A stretch of 64,000 nucleotides of DNA from Chaetoderma sp. LZ-2023a (GCA_034401795.1 CM067365.1:14947434-15011433); one strand, 5' to 3'. Positions 12,760 through 25,463 are shown, numbered from the stretch's first letter. The notes: generated by a model from the sequence alone, not told the origin. Translations and numbers: made by a program.

Positions 12760-13690
12760 ACTTAATGGGATGGTTTCATCAGGAAACTGTTGATAGACAC
12801 TTGAGACAGTACTAACATTTTCCTTCTGTACAAAACTCGTGCAATGCTTCTAGCAGTGGTGACAGTTTTGTAGTGAGGTGATGGACAGCTTCGTGTATCT
12901 CATCTTAGGCCCCATTTACTAACATCTGGACAAATGTGTATTCGGTTCAGCAAACTGGTCAAGATCACAATCTCTGCATAAACTGTCTATTTCAGTTTCT
13001 AACCACTCACCACATGTCTGACATCACAACCACATCATTACTTCCATTACCAGTTTGTGTGCCCTAACCCCTCTATTATAAGAGTTTATATTATGAGTTA
13101 AGTATGTGTTACCCCTCCAAAATTGATTTACTGCCATAGGTGTCTGATTCTATTAGAATATCGTTAATACCACTTGCTTGATACATCTTTCCAACGACAG
13201 CAAAGAATATGAGCTCTATATGGAAACCACCTAACCTCAAGACAACATCAGAAACCTCTGTTGGAGACCGCCACTCGATTTTTCGATTTTCTTTGCATTG
13301 CAGTATATGGCTTCATAAAGGTGACAACTGCATTTTTCTGCCCCACCAGTCTGGTCATATTTTGTACAATCGTCATTACTGTATAAACAGTGGAATACAA
13401 CGATGATTCTGGGATCATTGGAGCGTATCCAATGGTTGTTATAGGTATTGATTTCTCACTGCAGATGGCATTAAAACATTTTCATCCTGGTACTGGCTGA
13501 GTATCCCTGCTATTCTTTTGTATTTGTCATTGGAGCAAGTAGTTTCAATGGCACGTTCTTGGCGCGACTCGCTTGGCAATCTTGAAATGATGAAAGAAGA
13601 ACTCTTAAAAATGAAATTGCAGTTAGATGTTATGCGGTTGAAACAAAAATTCAAACTGATTCACTCAGCTCTGAATATTTGAATTCCCGT
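12760..13690 (-). pseudogene. N-terminal fragment of the decayed large invertebrate protein gene
   Basis: Minus-strand frames give LYSTVYTVMTIVQNMTRLVG (about 13340-13400) and then, in another frame, GGFHIELIFFAVVGKM (about 13180-13240) followed by a conserved-looking SGxxxIL(I/T)E segment. The order agrees with the upstream half of the same family as the fragments at 7729-8788 and 1081-1396. Frameshifts and stops are frequent. The trace fades by about 12760, where copy 2 sequence is approached. Confidence 0.5.
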
Positions 13691-14529
13691 TTCAACCAAC
13701 GTATCCATTATAATTCGATTGGTTTAGTTTGGGAGAAGAATCATTTTGATTGGTTCATCCAGGTATATAATAAGGAAGCAAACGTGTCCACGTCAGGTAT
13801 AATTTTCCGAATTCATTCTATTAATCTCCCACGTTACAGACAATTACCGTTAAATTAGCTTTTGGCATGTCAATGGTATTTCAAGCTTCAATGAATGTTT
13901 AAGGGAGACTCCTAGATGTCTGGGAAGGTGTAAATGTATGGCTTATCCAACGCCTGCATGACAGGTGGCAAGCCCAGAGCATTCTATGGCATAGAGAAAG
14001 ATAACTCAACCCTTTCATGCCCAAGTTCTTAGAATACAGCTTCATTTATTCCCCGCTAGCATAATTATTGATTATTTCACAATCTTTTCTACCACAAATT
14101 CACTACTGTCTTAGGCAGAAATCATTCCCAAGTAAAATTGATTCCAGACTACTCAATACTATATTCACTACAGCAATGATTTAATTTTATCAAACTTATT
14201 GGGATGAAAGGGTTAGGTAAGTAATTTAAAGGTAACAGAGGTTAGCAGAGGTCTAACAATTCCTACTGTTCAAAAATTATCATCCATAGATGAGATTGTT
14301 ATACGCCACTTTGTACAAATTGCATGTTCCCATCATTACATCACCGTCCTTATGGATGAGATACTTTTTTCCTGTCGTCACCATCCATGAACTGAGCTGC
14401 TGTCCTCAGGCGACATGAGATGGGTATAGTCTGGTCTCATCACATGTAGGATGAGACTGGCTGTTAAGCATAATAGGCAGTGTCAGTAGCTTTCGACACT
14501 GTGGCATCTGGAATTTCACCGTATCCCTT
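13691..14529. other. No recognisable gene
   Basis: Unremarkable AT-rich sequence without motif-bearing frames. A short direct repeat (GATGAGATTG followed by a TGCCACTTTG-like block) at about 14290-14330 recurs at about 14605-14645 beside the inverted repeat. Confidence 0.5.
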
Positions 14530-14727
14530 TACCCATGTAACACAGGTCACAATGGCTGCCATACCAGCACCGGCTTGAACCACACACGCCATAGTGATCA
14601 ATGTGGATGAGATTGGTGTATGCCACTTTGCACAAATTCCATGTTTCCCATCATACATGACCACTATAACGTGTGTGATTCAAGCCGGTGCTGGTGTCGC
14701 CACCGCTGTCACCTGTGTTACATAAGT
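14530..14727. repeat. Inverted repeat with ~65 bp arms
   Basis: 14530-14596 (TGTAACACAGGTCAC ... CACACACGCCATAGTG) pairs with 14661-14727 (CACTATAACGTGTGTG ... GTCACCTGTGTTACA). A spacer of about 65 bp separates the arms. Probably a small non-autonomous element; the family is unknown. Confidence 0.75.
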
Positions 14728-15595
14728 AGAGGTGATAGTTGGTGACCACCTGGGCCGAGTCTCTCGATAATGCTGTTCTCGCCAGGGCTGTAAGTTGAAT
14801 GTCAGGTTATGAAGAAACTTGCAAAGCTATATGATCGTAGCCAAGAGTTCTCAGCGAAGCTCTCGACGGCGGACAGCTATCGGACACAGTACCACTATAT
14901 TATGAAGCACCAAAACTTCTACCTCACTGAGAAAGCTGATATGTGCACGTTATCCCTACACTCTAGGAGATATTCAGACATGGATTGGTTAAAAATTAGA
15001 TGCAACGGCAAGGCTGTATGACAGTCTCTAGATATAGAACCTTCACATTGAACCTCACGATATTCACCCAGATCCAATCAGCCTTCCTTGATACCCCTTG
15101 ATCTGCTCTGGATAGGCTGTTGCTATTTGTTTTCCAGGACATAACACCTATCATCTAATAAGCACTGACTCACCTCAGTAAGGATGCAGGCAGCAGAGAT
15201 GAATGGTCGGTCCAAGCCTCTCTACCATGATAAGCCCCATTCCTACACCACTATCGACGAGGTTTAACTCATTTCCAGCTTTCTCAGATTATGTGCATGC
15301 GTGCGTGCGTACATGCATACCACACAGCAAGATCAATCCTCCATGAGCCATAGGCAAGCCTCTCTGATGCAAATAACTTTGAGCTACAGCTACAAGTTAC
15401 AGCATCTTAGTGGCTGGTAGACTCCAGTGAGTATCCAGTGCCCACATCCAACTATAGATTCCATGGTGGAGACAACAGTGGGCTAGGTAGGCATCATGTA
15501 CGATGACACATGAAGAGACTACCTAGGCATTCTGTATCAAATGCCATAAAAGATTGGCAAATGGAAGACTGATGGGTCCTCATACGAGTCAGGAT
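14728..15595. other. No recognisable gene; one unassigned short ORF
   Basis: The 70-codon plus frame at 14809-15021 has no motif I recognise and no splice context. The rest has somewhat higher GC and no long frame. A short GTGC/GCGT run lies at about 15295-15320. Confidence 0.4.
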
Positions 15596-15790
15596 CTACT
15601 ACATTAGTAGTAGCGGTAGTGATGGCAACTGCAGCACCAGCACCTCCATCAGAAGTAGGAGCAGCAGCAGTAGTAGTGATAGCAGCAGTAGCATTAGTAG
15701 TGGCAGCAGGCGCAACAGCAGTGGTAGCAGCAGGAGCAGTACCAGTAAAAGCCATAATCGCAGCAGCAGTAATAGCACTAGCAGCATTAT
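15596..15790. repeat. Degenerate trinucleotide (AGC/AGT-type) tract
   Basis: About 195 bp of imperfect AGC, AGT and GCA triplets. Ala/Thr-rich and Leu-rich frames on the minus strand come from the repeat and are not supported as proteins. Confidence 0.9.
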
Positions 15791-16148
15791 AGCCTGTTTA
15801 GACACTAATGTTTACGCTTCATCTATTGAAGCATATACACTAGAGCTTATCCAGTGTTCGTTTGTTTGATGACAGTATACCTTTAATGGTCAAGATTGGT
15901 CCAGAATATTCACATTTTGCTTAATGAAATAAGTGATACATGTTCTTCTCTTCTTTTGACTTACAAATGGACATTCCTAATTACCATTGATTATGTTGTT
16001 TTTGGCCAGCGTGACCCTTAAAGGATTTAGTAGCTGAGAGTATTTTTATCTCCCCTGACAGATCCCTTCAACCATTTCATTATGCTACCATATGGGGTCT
16101 CCTATTAAACCTTTGACCGACAAATCCCTGAAAAAGTATATTCTTTAT

Positions 16149-19100
16149 GATATACAAGAGGCCCAAGGGGCCTGTGTCGCTCACCTGGAGCACCATCAAT
16201 TTTTGTCAAAATTGTTGGTGGGTGGTTTAGCAGTCTTTTAAATGAGTTTATGGACATTTTTGCAAGTGCAATATGGCCGCCAAACACACTACATTTCGAT
16301 TGGCCCACGGCGCCCATGTTTTTTTGATGGGATCAACTTCCCTTGAACAAATTTTAATGGCCCAAATTTCGGGCTGATCCCTTAAGCGGATCTGGAGGAG
16401 TCCTTTTCGTGAAAAATAGGTCATCCAAGATGGTCGCCGAACCATTTGGTCAATCAAGTCCTCTTGAACAAACTTGGCTTACCTCTTGGCCTAGACGAAG
16501 ATTCCCCAAGTGGTTTCGGAGAAGATTTTTAAAGACATTTCCTGAAATCGGCAGAAATCCAAAATGGCCGCTGGGCAAATTGGCTGATCGGGTTCATTTG
16601 AACAAGGTTGGATCCTTATGGTCTAAGGATGCTTCCTGCCCAATATAATTGAAATCGGCCTGGTAGTTCTCGAGAAGACATTGTAAATTTTCCATTGCTT
16701 TAGCATGGGAGCTTTTGATGAGAAAATTATCCAAGATGGCCACCAAACCGTTTATCCAACAGTTTCGAAAATTGTAAATTTGAGCTCAGAATACCCAAAA
16801 ACATATACAGAACCAATTTTGGCCCCAAAATCCATCAAATAAAAAAATCCAATATGTCCGCCAAACACGCTACATTTTGATTGGCCCACGGCGGCCATGT
16901 TTTTTGACGGAGCAACTTCCCTTGAACAAACTTTAATGGCCCTTAGTCCCTAATCATATCTCCCCAATTTTGGCCTGATCTATTTGGCGGTTCTGGAGCA
17001 GTCGTTTTCGGGAAAACTAGGTCATCCAAGATGACCAACGAACCATTTGACCGATCAAGTTCCCCTGAACAAACTTGGCTGAGCTCTTGCACTGGATCAT
17101 ATTTCAAGAGGTTTCCTTCAATCCCTCAAGCTGCTTCGAAGATTTTTAGACATTTCTAAAAATCGGCCGAAATCCAAGATGGCCGTCGACCAAATCGGCT
17201 GATCGGGTTCATTTGAACAAATTTCAATCTATGCCTTAAGGATGCTTCCTGCCAAATATAATTGAAATCGGCCCAGTAGTTCTCGAAAAGACATTTTAAA
17301 TTTCCCATTGCTTAAGCATGGGAGCTTTTGACGAGAAAATTATGCAAGATGTCCGCCAAACCGTTTATCTGACAGTTTCGAAAATTGCAAATTTGAGCTC
17401 AAGAATACCCAAAAACATATATAGAACCAATTTTGGCCTCAAAATCCATCAAATAAAAAAATCCAATATCTCCGCCAAACACGCTACATTTTGATTGGCC
17501 CACGGCGCACATGTTTGTTTGATGGAGAAACTTCCCTTGAACAAACTTTAATGGCCCTTAGTTCCTAATCATATCTCCCAAATTTTGTCCTGATCCATTC
17601 AGCGGTTCTGGAGAAGTCGTTTTCGGAAAAACTACGTCATCGAAGATGGCTGTGAACCATTCAGTCAATCAAGTTGTCTTGAACAAACTTGGCTTATCTC
17701 TTTGGCTAGATGAGGTTTCATAAGTTTTGAATCGATTCCCCAAGCCTTTTCGGAGAACGAGATTTTTAAAAATCTGCCGAAATCAAAGATGGCCATCGCC
17801 CAAATTGGCCGATCGGCTCCGTTTGAACAAAATGAAATCTCTATGCCATAAGGATGCTTCCTGCCAAATATAATTCAAATCGGCCCAGTAGTTCTCGAGA
17901 AGACATTTTAAATTTCCCATTGCTTTAGTATGGGAGCGTTTGGCGGGAAACTGATCCAATATGGCTGCCAAACCGTTTATCCGACAGTTTCGAAAATTGC
18001 AAATTTGAGATCAGAATACCCAAAAATCTATATAAAACGAATTTCGGCCTCAAAATCCATCAAATAAATAAAATCCAATATGGCTGCCAAACACACTATA
18101 TTTTGATTGGTCCACCACGGCCATGTTTTTCGACGAATCAACTTCTCTTGAACAAATCTTAAGCACCCTTAGTTGCTAATTATATATCACAAATTTCGGC
18201 CTGATCACTTCCGCGGTTCTGGGGAAGAAGTTGTTTTCATGAAAATTAGGTCATCCAAGATGGCCGCTGAACCACTTCATCAATCAAGTTCCCTTGAACA
18301 AACTTGATTCAGCGCTTACCCTAGATCATATTTCGTGAGTTTTGAATCGATCCCTCAAATGGTTTGGGAGAAGATTTTTAAAGACATTTCTAAAAATCGC
18401 CCAAAATCCAAGATGGTCGCCGGCCAAATTGGCCGATCCGGTTTGTTTGAACAAACTATGCCTTAAGGATGCTTCATGCCAAATATAATTGAAATCGGCC
18501 CAGCAGTTCTCGAGATATTTTTAATTTCCCATTGCTTTTTAGTATGGGAGCTTTTGGCGGGAAAATGATCCATGATGGCCGCCAAACCGTTTATCCGACA
18601 GTTTCGAAAATTGCAAATTTGAGATCAGAATACCCAAAAACCCATATAAACCCAATTTCGGCCTCAAAATCTATCAAATTAAAAAATCCAATATGGCCGC
18701 CAAACATGCTATATTTCGATTGGCCCACGGTGGCCATGTTTTTTGACGGATCAACTTCTCTTGAAGAAACTTTACTGGCCCTTAGTCCCTAATCGTATCT
18801 GCCAAATTTCGGCCTGATCCCGTCAGCGGTTCTGGAGAAGTTATTTTCGCTAAAACAAGGTCAACCAAGATGGTTGCCAAATTATTTGACCTATTAAGTT
18901 CCCCTGCCATAAATCATATCCCCCAAGCCGTTCCAGAAAAGATTTTTAAAGACGTTTCTAAAAATCGGTCAAACCTAAAATCGGCCTAACTCCAAGATGG
19001 CCGCCGGACAAATTGCCCGATCGGGTTCATTTGAACAAACTTAGATCTCTATGCCCTATGAATGCTTCCCCCCAAATATAATTGAAATCCGCCCAGTGGT

Positions 19101-19836
19101 TCTTGAGAAGAAGTCGTTTAAAGAATTCCCCATTGCTTTACTATGGGCCCATTGCTTTACTATGGGAGCCTATGGCGGGAAAACACACCAAGATGGCAGC
19201 CAAACCGTTTATCCGATAGTCTCGAAAGTGGCATATTTGAACTCGCCACACTAAGCATATATAAAGCAATTTTCGCCATCAAAATACATCAAATACAAAA
19301 AAGCCAATATGACCAACAAACGCTAAATTTTGATTGGTTGATGGCGGCCATGTTTTTTAACGTACGAACTTCCCTTGAACAAACTTGAATGGACTTTGGT
19401 CCCTAAGCATATATTTCAGACATATCCCTTCAGCGGTTCAGGAGAAGTCATTTTCGCGAAAACTAGGTCATCCAAGATGGCCGCCAGGCAAATAGGCCAA
19501 TCAAGTTGCCTTGAACAAACTTGGGTCTACCGTTGCAATAGATGATGTGTTATGAGTTTTGAATCAATTCCTCCAGCGGTTTCAGAGAAGATTTTTAAAG
19601 CGTTCCTAAAAATCGGCTATTTTGGACAGCGGCCATCTTCGATTTTGGCCGATCGGCTTCATTTTAGCAAACTTGAATCTTTATGCCCTAGGGATGCTTC
19701 CTGTCAGATATAATTGAAATCGACCCAGTGGCTCTTGAGAAGTCGCTTTAAAGGAAAAGTTGACGGACGGACGTCGGACACACGACGGACGGTCGCCACG
19801 ACATAAGCTCACTTGGCCTTTCAGGCCAGGTGAGCT
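16149..19836 (+). mobile_element. Helitron-like non-autonomous element with ~600 bp tandem units
   Basis: The 5' end has a short palindrome (AGGCCCAAGGGGCCT) followed by GTCGCTCACCTGG. The 3' end (about 19790-19836) has the hairpin CTCACTTGGCCT-TTC-AGGCCAGGTGAG followed by CTAA. Between them lie about six diverged units of about 600 bp, recognisable by the phrase TTGATTGGCCCACGGCGGCC near 16290, 16880, 17490, 18100, 18715 and 19335. A 3' hairpin next to CTRR and internal tandem repeats fit non-autonomous Helitron/Helentron elements; the assignment is inference. Three other loci in the window share these ends. Short frames inside are repeat-derived. Confidence 0.6.
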
Positions 19837-19902
19837 AAAAACATAATCCGCTAACTGATAATCTCTCAATGATAAATTCCACGCTACCTCAATTACAAGA
19901 AA

Positions 19903-19994
19903 GCTGTTGAATATTTTGAGATTAACATGACTGGAAGCCATTGTTGTTAGGCAGCAGTGGCTTTCAGTCGCATTAATCTCAAAATATTTTACAG
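19903..19994. repeat. ~90 bp perfect-type hairpin (GAATATTTTGAAA family)
   Basis: Arms TGTTGAATATTTTGAGATTA and TAATCTCAAAATATTTTACA enclose a GACTGG...CAGTC core. Member of a dispersed palindrome family in this window. Confidence 0.8.
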
Positions 19995-20375
19995 AATATG
20001 CTTTAGTAAACAATTTATTTTATCACGAATTTGTCTTTGAAGTTTTAAACGTCTATTCCCTTGAATCAAATCTACAAGTGTGTCTAATGTGCAAGCATAT
20101 TTGTATAAATTGTACATTATAGTAAATGCCTAGCGGGCCACTTTCTACACTGTAATAGGTACATAACTGGCAGAATAAGACAAACAATATGTATACTTTT
20201 GGTTCAATATAAGGTAAGGTTACATTTATTCATTTTTATCTTTACATTCAATCGAGCCCACGAGACCGCAATGCACTGTGCTTCCCTTCTAGAGCCCAAA
20301 AACACCACCTGCTTTAACTGTTTGACTGTTTCAAGTCGCCAGGCAATAATTTCAGTGAGCAATAACTCTGGGCAT

Positions 20376-20463
20376 GCTGAATATTTTGAAACCAATTTGA
20401 CTGAAATTTGTTGGTGGCTTAGCCACCAACAACTTTCAGTCAAATTGGTTTCAAAATATTCAG
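20376..20463. repeat. ~88 bp hairpin (GAATATTTTGAAA family)
   Basis: CTGAATATTTTGAAACCAAT pairs almost perfectly with ATTGGTTTCAAAATATTCAG around a GGTGGCTTAGCCACC apex. Overlapping open frames on both strands are palindrome artefacts. Confidence 0.88.
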
Positions 20464-20689
20464 GATATCGAGAGTTAAATCCCATGGAAAATGTCGTCTG
20501 CAGAAATTCAGCAGGCAGCCAGTTAGAGAAGAATCATCTTTTGTTCCAGAATGTATTTATCATCATATAGATAGCGAATGACTTTAATTAAGAAACTATC
20601 TATCTACAGTACAGATCATAAATAATACGATTGATCCTTGCTGTGTCCAAAATATTAAAGATTTGTTTTGGAACCATATTAAAAGTCCA

Positions 20690-21012
20690 AATTCACACCA
20701 GAATGATTGAAAATAAAATTGTTAAAATTGTATACTTTAAGAGATTTAAATTGTGTGCCTAGATGTCATGAAACTAAATAAATCTCAACGTATGATGATT
20801 TCATTCCATTTAAATTAATATAATTTTTTAAGTCTGGAATTAAATTAAGAGAATCCCTAATTCAAATTCACAACTAAAAAAATTATATTAATTTATACGT
20901 AGTGAAATCATCAAAGATTTTTCGTTTTCACTACATTTAGGCACACAAATTGGGTTTCTAATTGCATATAATTTTAATAATTTTATTTTCAAGCATTCTG
21001 GTGTGAATATGC
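20690..21012. repeat. Palindromic MITE, terminal motif TTCACACCAGAATG
   Basis: 20693-20860 and 20870-21012 are inverted copies, with ends TTCACACCAGAATGATTG and AAGCATTCTGGTGTGAA. A second copy at 34516-36470 is split by two later insertions, which makes this copy the empty-site reference. Confidence 0.8.
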
Positions 21013-21202
21013 ACCATTAAGTTATGTTTGATATGTATTGTATTATGACTGATAACTGGTGACCCACAAGGTGGTCACTTCAGACAGGTTTTTACGGTAT
21101 TTGCATAATATTATACAGGTTCTGCCCAAGTCAGTTGAATTGATTAACCCTTTAACGCTCTGCGAAAAACATCTTCTCTAGTGGTCTTATATAATACGCT
21201 TA

Positions 21203-23233
21203 ATTACTACGTAGGTGGGAGACCATAGTAGACAATCTCATCCGGCTTAGTTGATTGCACAGGGTGACATGCAATTTAGTTTGGTGAATCCGCTGGTTCT
21301 CTTTGGCGTTTCTCCACACAGTAGACGTGTCGTCGTTTGGGTCTGGTGAGAGAACTTTTAGATACGATAGTGTATGTCCAGTGATTTTCTGATGTGAAAT
21401 GTCAAGATACTGGAGCGTCGCGTCCGATGTGTTTTTAGAAAATTTACTATAAAGCGTAAGTGCTCTTGTGTTCTGAACTATCGTATCTTCCAAGTTCTCT
21501 CACCAGACTCAAACGACGACACGTCTACTGTGTGGAGAAAGTAGGGTTGCACGATTTTTCGATTATTCGATTAATCGCGATTATATAATTCAAAATGATC
21601 GTGGATGATTATAAAATGAAATAATCGTATAATCGCCATGTTGAAATTTTTGCCAAGACAGTTTTACGCTTGTGAAACTCAATTCGCGTTACCAATCATG
21701 GAAACAAACTACCGGCTATCCGCCGAATGTGTGAATGAATCATTAAATAAACTAAATAAATAACTGATTTGTGTGTATTGGCTCATGATTAGTTTTAGAT
21801 GAATAAAGATTGTTCACTTGGTCGCTATGTGTCATTTGTAATCACACACGTTTATCCCGGGTTCCCCATTCTCTGAATAGCTATGCGCTAATGGTTGCCT
21901 CCAAAAAGTTCTAAAACTGATACCACGGAAATTCAACGCATTTTCTCCCGTAACAATTCTCACCGCCTACGCTTATGTTTAATGTATACCTCAAAACATC
22001 ACCGGAGAAGTGAAATTATTTGATTTGAACGCCTAAATATTGCGTATCCTTTAATAAAGGTCGTTTATTACATCAAAATTAATCCACAATTTCATATAAA
22101 ATGGCGTCGCGAAAAAACTACAAATCACGTGATTCGCCTCCAATGGAAGTTTATTTTAGAGCGAGTACTCGGATATAAATATTCTGGAATCGGGGACTCG
22201 GAACTCGGGAATTTCTATAAATTACTCATTGCGCGATAGGAACTGAGTATTATACTGATCTGAATAACGGGTACCCGTTTGATAAACTCCCGTTAGCCTA
22301 TAATATCTCGCGAGAACACGCCGCCTCCCATCGCAATAGAGCCGCTGGCTCGCCAACTTAAGAAGCCGGTTATATTGTGGTTCGTAATAATTCAATTTGG
22401 ATCATTTAATGTTGATCTGCGTTACAAAATTGATGCGAATTTTCTCCCGTACTTGTTTGGTACATAAATTTGGTCTTAAAATATATTTATAATAAGGAAG
22501 CTATTTAATCACGCCAAGACTGTTTTAAGCGCATTTTGACAACAAAAGTGTGTACTAAACTATCATATCTTGAACATGTGTGGCCTACTATTAGTATTAA
22601 TCTAATAAGTGGGCGATATTTACAAATCCGAGGCCTGTATTGACTTCTAGAGGGGCCGGAAATGTATCAGGGCAGAGATAAGTCTGAAGTAGACACACCC
22701 TGTGACACGATTGTTATTATTATACACGCTATTCTTACAAATTTTCCTATACAATCTGCTGAGTTAGGGGGTGGGCTTCTAATACAATTTTGCCGTTTTG
22801 AAACTGCTAAGAACTCATTGGAGCTCATATGTCAAAGTTAGGAGGTGGGCTTCTATTAGAGCATAGGCTACAACTACGCGAAATACGGTACCTTCCGTTT
22901 TCCGTCTAGAAAAATCTTGATACATTCCTTTATTTGCAATCAGCAACTGGCGTATTCTGTCCATGTATGTATACCGATGTGCCTAACACATAATCTTACA
23001 ATCTGCAGTAGCATAATAACGTCCTCTAAGCAGCATTGTTAATATAGTTCAGGATTAGTCGTATGATCGCGATTATTTTTTTTAATGATCGCGATTATGA
23101 AAAGTGAATAATCGTGCAACCTTGGAGAAAGGCCAAAGAGAATCATTGGATTCACCAAACTAAATTGCATGTCACTCTGTGCAATCAACTAAGCGGGATG
23201 AAATTGTCTACTATGGTCTCCCACCTATGTAGT
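21203..23233. repeat. Inverted-repeat element interrupted by a hAT-like insertion
   Basis: 21205-21330 (ACTACGTAGGTGGGAGACCA onward) pairs with 23132-23230 (ending TGGTCTCCCACCTATGTAGT). 21310-21360 pairs with 21490-21540 around GTCTGGTGAGAGAAC. Removing 21542-23123 restores a continuous hairpin of about 0.44 kb. The open frame at 21200-21493 (minus) is a by-product of the palindrome. Confidence 0.7.
21542..23123. mobile_element. hAT-like non-autonomous element, 8 bp target duplication
   Basis: The ends are TAGGGTTGCACGATT and AATCGTGCAACCTT. GGAGAAAG flanks both sides (21534-21541 and 23124-23131). An 8 bp duplication and TAGGG-type ends are the hAT signature. There is no transposase; the interior contains inverted AT-rich sequence related to that of the elements at 32490 and 38870. 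Length 1582 bp. Confidence 0.8.
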
Positions 23234-24099
23234 AATGAAGCATGATTCATCAAAGACAATCCATCTTCATCATCACGGTGTTATGACATCATCCACTCAC
23301 CAAAGTCTTCGACGCAAAAAATGTGATGTCATAATAGGCAACACGAGCGCCAACACGAGAAGGCTAACATATTTCGCCACGACCATGACGACAATAACCG
23401 TTCCTATGCTTCAAAACAAGAAATCACCAGTCTTACTAAAACCGTCAAGATGAACAAGTACATGTGTGTGCCTCATGTGATAAAGTTCACATCATTCATC
23501 ACCATCACCCGGGTCAGGCCCGGCAGGTACAGGGGTCAGGCATGGCATGCACGCGCGTCGATACAGACCCATTAAAGCATACCACTGTGCAATAGTGTGC
23601 TGGTGCGCGCACGCCAGGCGCATTCCTAAACGGCGGTCACATATGAAGAAAAAAAGACTACACACAGGAACCGGAAACAATTGTGTTAAATCAACAAGCA
23701 CTTCTCACTCATGATGAAATAACACAATTTCACAAAAAGAGAGTCCAAAAATGGAAAAATATCTTCTTCACCCTAGAAGATATTTTTATTCAAATTTGCA
23801 ACTATGGAAAAATATCTTCTTCACATTTCTATTGAGAAGTCAATATAGACCACACCTTATACAGAGCCAAAGAACCGGCTCTCCAATAAACCCTCTGATG
23901 AAGTTCACAGCAAGAACAGAAACATTACAAAGTCTGAACCACAGAATACTGTCATATTTTTCATCCCAAAATTCTCAAAATAAATTTTTAAACAGAAACA
24001 TACATGAAAAAATCTAATAATTCTACTGTGTAAGGAACCGTATGTGGAAAACAATAACAAAACCGTTTTTAACAAGTTTTGACAAAACCGGTTCTGACT

Positions 24100-24200
24100 G
24101 TCTGCAACTCTTGACCAATTAGAATTGAGATCTCCATTAGCGACTTCTCCTGACCAATCAGACACCTCCAAAATAGCTGGACGGTTGTCATCTTTGGCAT
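24100..24200 (+). promoter_or_regulatory. Possible promoter inside the 3.1 kb element
   Basis: Two CCAAT-type motifs (GACCAATTA near 24113 and GACCAATCAG near 24152) lie upstream of GCATAAAAGGAACC near 24197. The arrangement resembles a TATA promoter. No downstream gene is recognised. Confidence 0.3.
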
Positions 24201-24639
24201 AAAAGGAACCGAGAAAGCCGTGTTGGATTGTTCAGACTTTCATCTACAAAAAGTAGATAGCATCAGGCTCAAAGCCACTAACACCGTTCACCTAGTAATT
24301 AGATTTTGGTCTTATATAATACCCATTTGTAGACTATTTAAAAAAAAATTTACCACAGGAGTGACTGGCAGGGTTATAACCTAGTAAGTCACTCATGTGG
24401 CAAATTTTCAAAAATAATCTCTTGGTCGGCTGAAAAATGGACAGTATCTGAGAAAATTGAAATTTTCTTAAATAGATTTGAGTTTTAAAGGGTTAATATA
24501 TTAAATAACACGAAGAATCAATGATAAATGAGCAACAATACAAGGTAATAATAACACTCACTTATCCATGGTAACCAAACCCTCAGTATCAACTTAACAC
24601 TTTAATGATCAAGTCGGTCAAAGAACTGTCCGTTGCAGT

Positions 24640-24860
24640 GCTCTTAACTCTTAGCGCTTTGACGTCAAAATTTCTAATTTTCAAATTAAATTAAAAGATG
24701 AACTGGTCTTCATTTTTCAACATATTTGGTGGAAGATGGTGCTGTCGCAGACAGCAACATCGTCCACCAATATTGTTGAAAAATGTACACCAGTTTCTTT
24801 TCTATTGACTCAGTAAAAGATAAAATATTGACATCAGAGTGGCTAGGGTTAAGGAATGTT
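24640..24860. repeat. Hairpin repeat with GGTGGAAGATGGTGCTGTC core
   Basis: TTTTTCAACATATTTGGTGG pairs with CCACCAATATTGTTGAAAAA around a GCTGTCGCAGACAGC apex. A relative lies at about 34040-34150. Confidence 0.7.
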
Positions 24861-25030
24861 CATTAGCAGACCGAGAGAAGACTATTTTTGAAAGCTTACG
24901 ACTGGAATAAGTGGTTCGTTATCCGAGCCAATCACTCGTGTTACATTTTTTTTGACACCGATCTAAGGGTTAATGAACATGATTAGTGTTTAGAAGCTGT
25001 TGACACAAAAATGGTTAACAAAATGTGTAT

Positions 25031-25215
25031 TAATATTATTATTATTATTATTATTAGGCAAACAGATAGTCTGATATGTGTAGAGGCCTGGATACATAAT
25101 CACGTAACAAGTGAATACATTGAAGTTGGATGCACTCATGCACGCGCATGTGCACGCACACACGCACAGATGCATGCACACGCACACACACGTACACAGT
25201 ACATATGCACATATA
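25031..25215. repeat. ATT microsatellite and degenerate CA/CACG tract
   Basis: An ATT run at about 25031-25055, then imperfect CACGCA/CACACA sequence at about 25130-25215. His/Thr-rich and Cys/Val-rich frames there are repeat artefacts. Confidence 0.9.
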
Positions 25216-25463
25216 CACCAATGCACAGGGACAAAAATCTGCAACATACAGAAAATGAATCTCCCCTCACTGTACTTGCGAATATGACAATCATTATTAG
25301 TATTTATTGATATACACTGACTATTGATATGGTAGAATACAATTCTCTATCTATATCTATTTGCAAAATGATGAGGTTAGAGTTATCCTAATTATATGTA
25401 TGTACTGAATTTTATGAGATAGGCTTTTGGCAGAAATTGGAATATTCTTCTAAAACACCTCTT

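Larger units (their letters stand above)
21198..24307. mobile_element. 3.1 kb element inserted in a piggyBac-like MITE, 15 bp flanking repeat
   Basis: GGTCTTATATAATAC occurs at 21183-21197 and 24308-24322. The block's ends share a short inverted motif (AATTACTACGTAGGTG against AATTACTAGGTG on the other strand). Inside are a 2 kb palindrome (21203-23233) carrying a hAT insertion, and about 1 kb of sequence with short frames and no recognised coding. The long target duplication is unusual for a TIR element; family unknown. Confidence 0.55.
21144..24496. mobile_element. piggyBac-like hairpin MITE, split by a 3.1 kb insertion
   Basis: The left piece, 21144-21197, starts TTAACCCTTTAACGCTC; the right piece, 24323-24496, ends TTTTAAAGGGTTAA. 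Joined, they give about 228 bp, the size of other family members, with the usual hairpin (TTACCACAGGAGTGACTGGC and its partner) in the right piece. The break is marked by a 15 bp direct repeat. TTAA flanks and CCCTTT ends are typical of piggyBac. Confidence 0.75.

Noticed and set aside
15537..15805. Ala/Thr-rich and Leu-rich frames
   Set aside because: By-product of the degenerate trinucleotide tract.
20204..20570. Overlapping plus and minus frames of 93-123 codons
   Set aside because: Both are created by the perfect hairpin at 20376-20463; no independent coding evidence.
21200..21493. 97-codon minus frame
   Set aside because: Lies wholly within a palindromic repeat whose partner arm is at 23132-23230; no motif.
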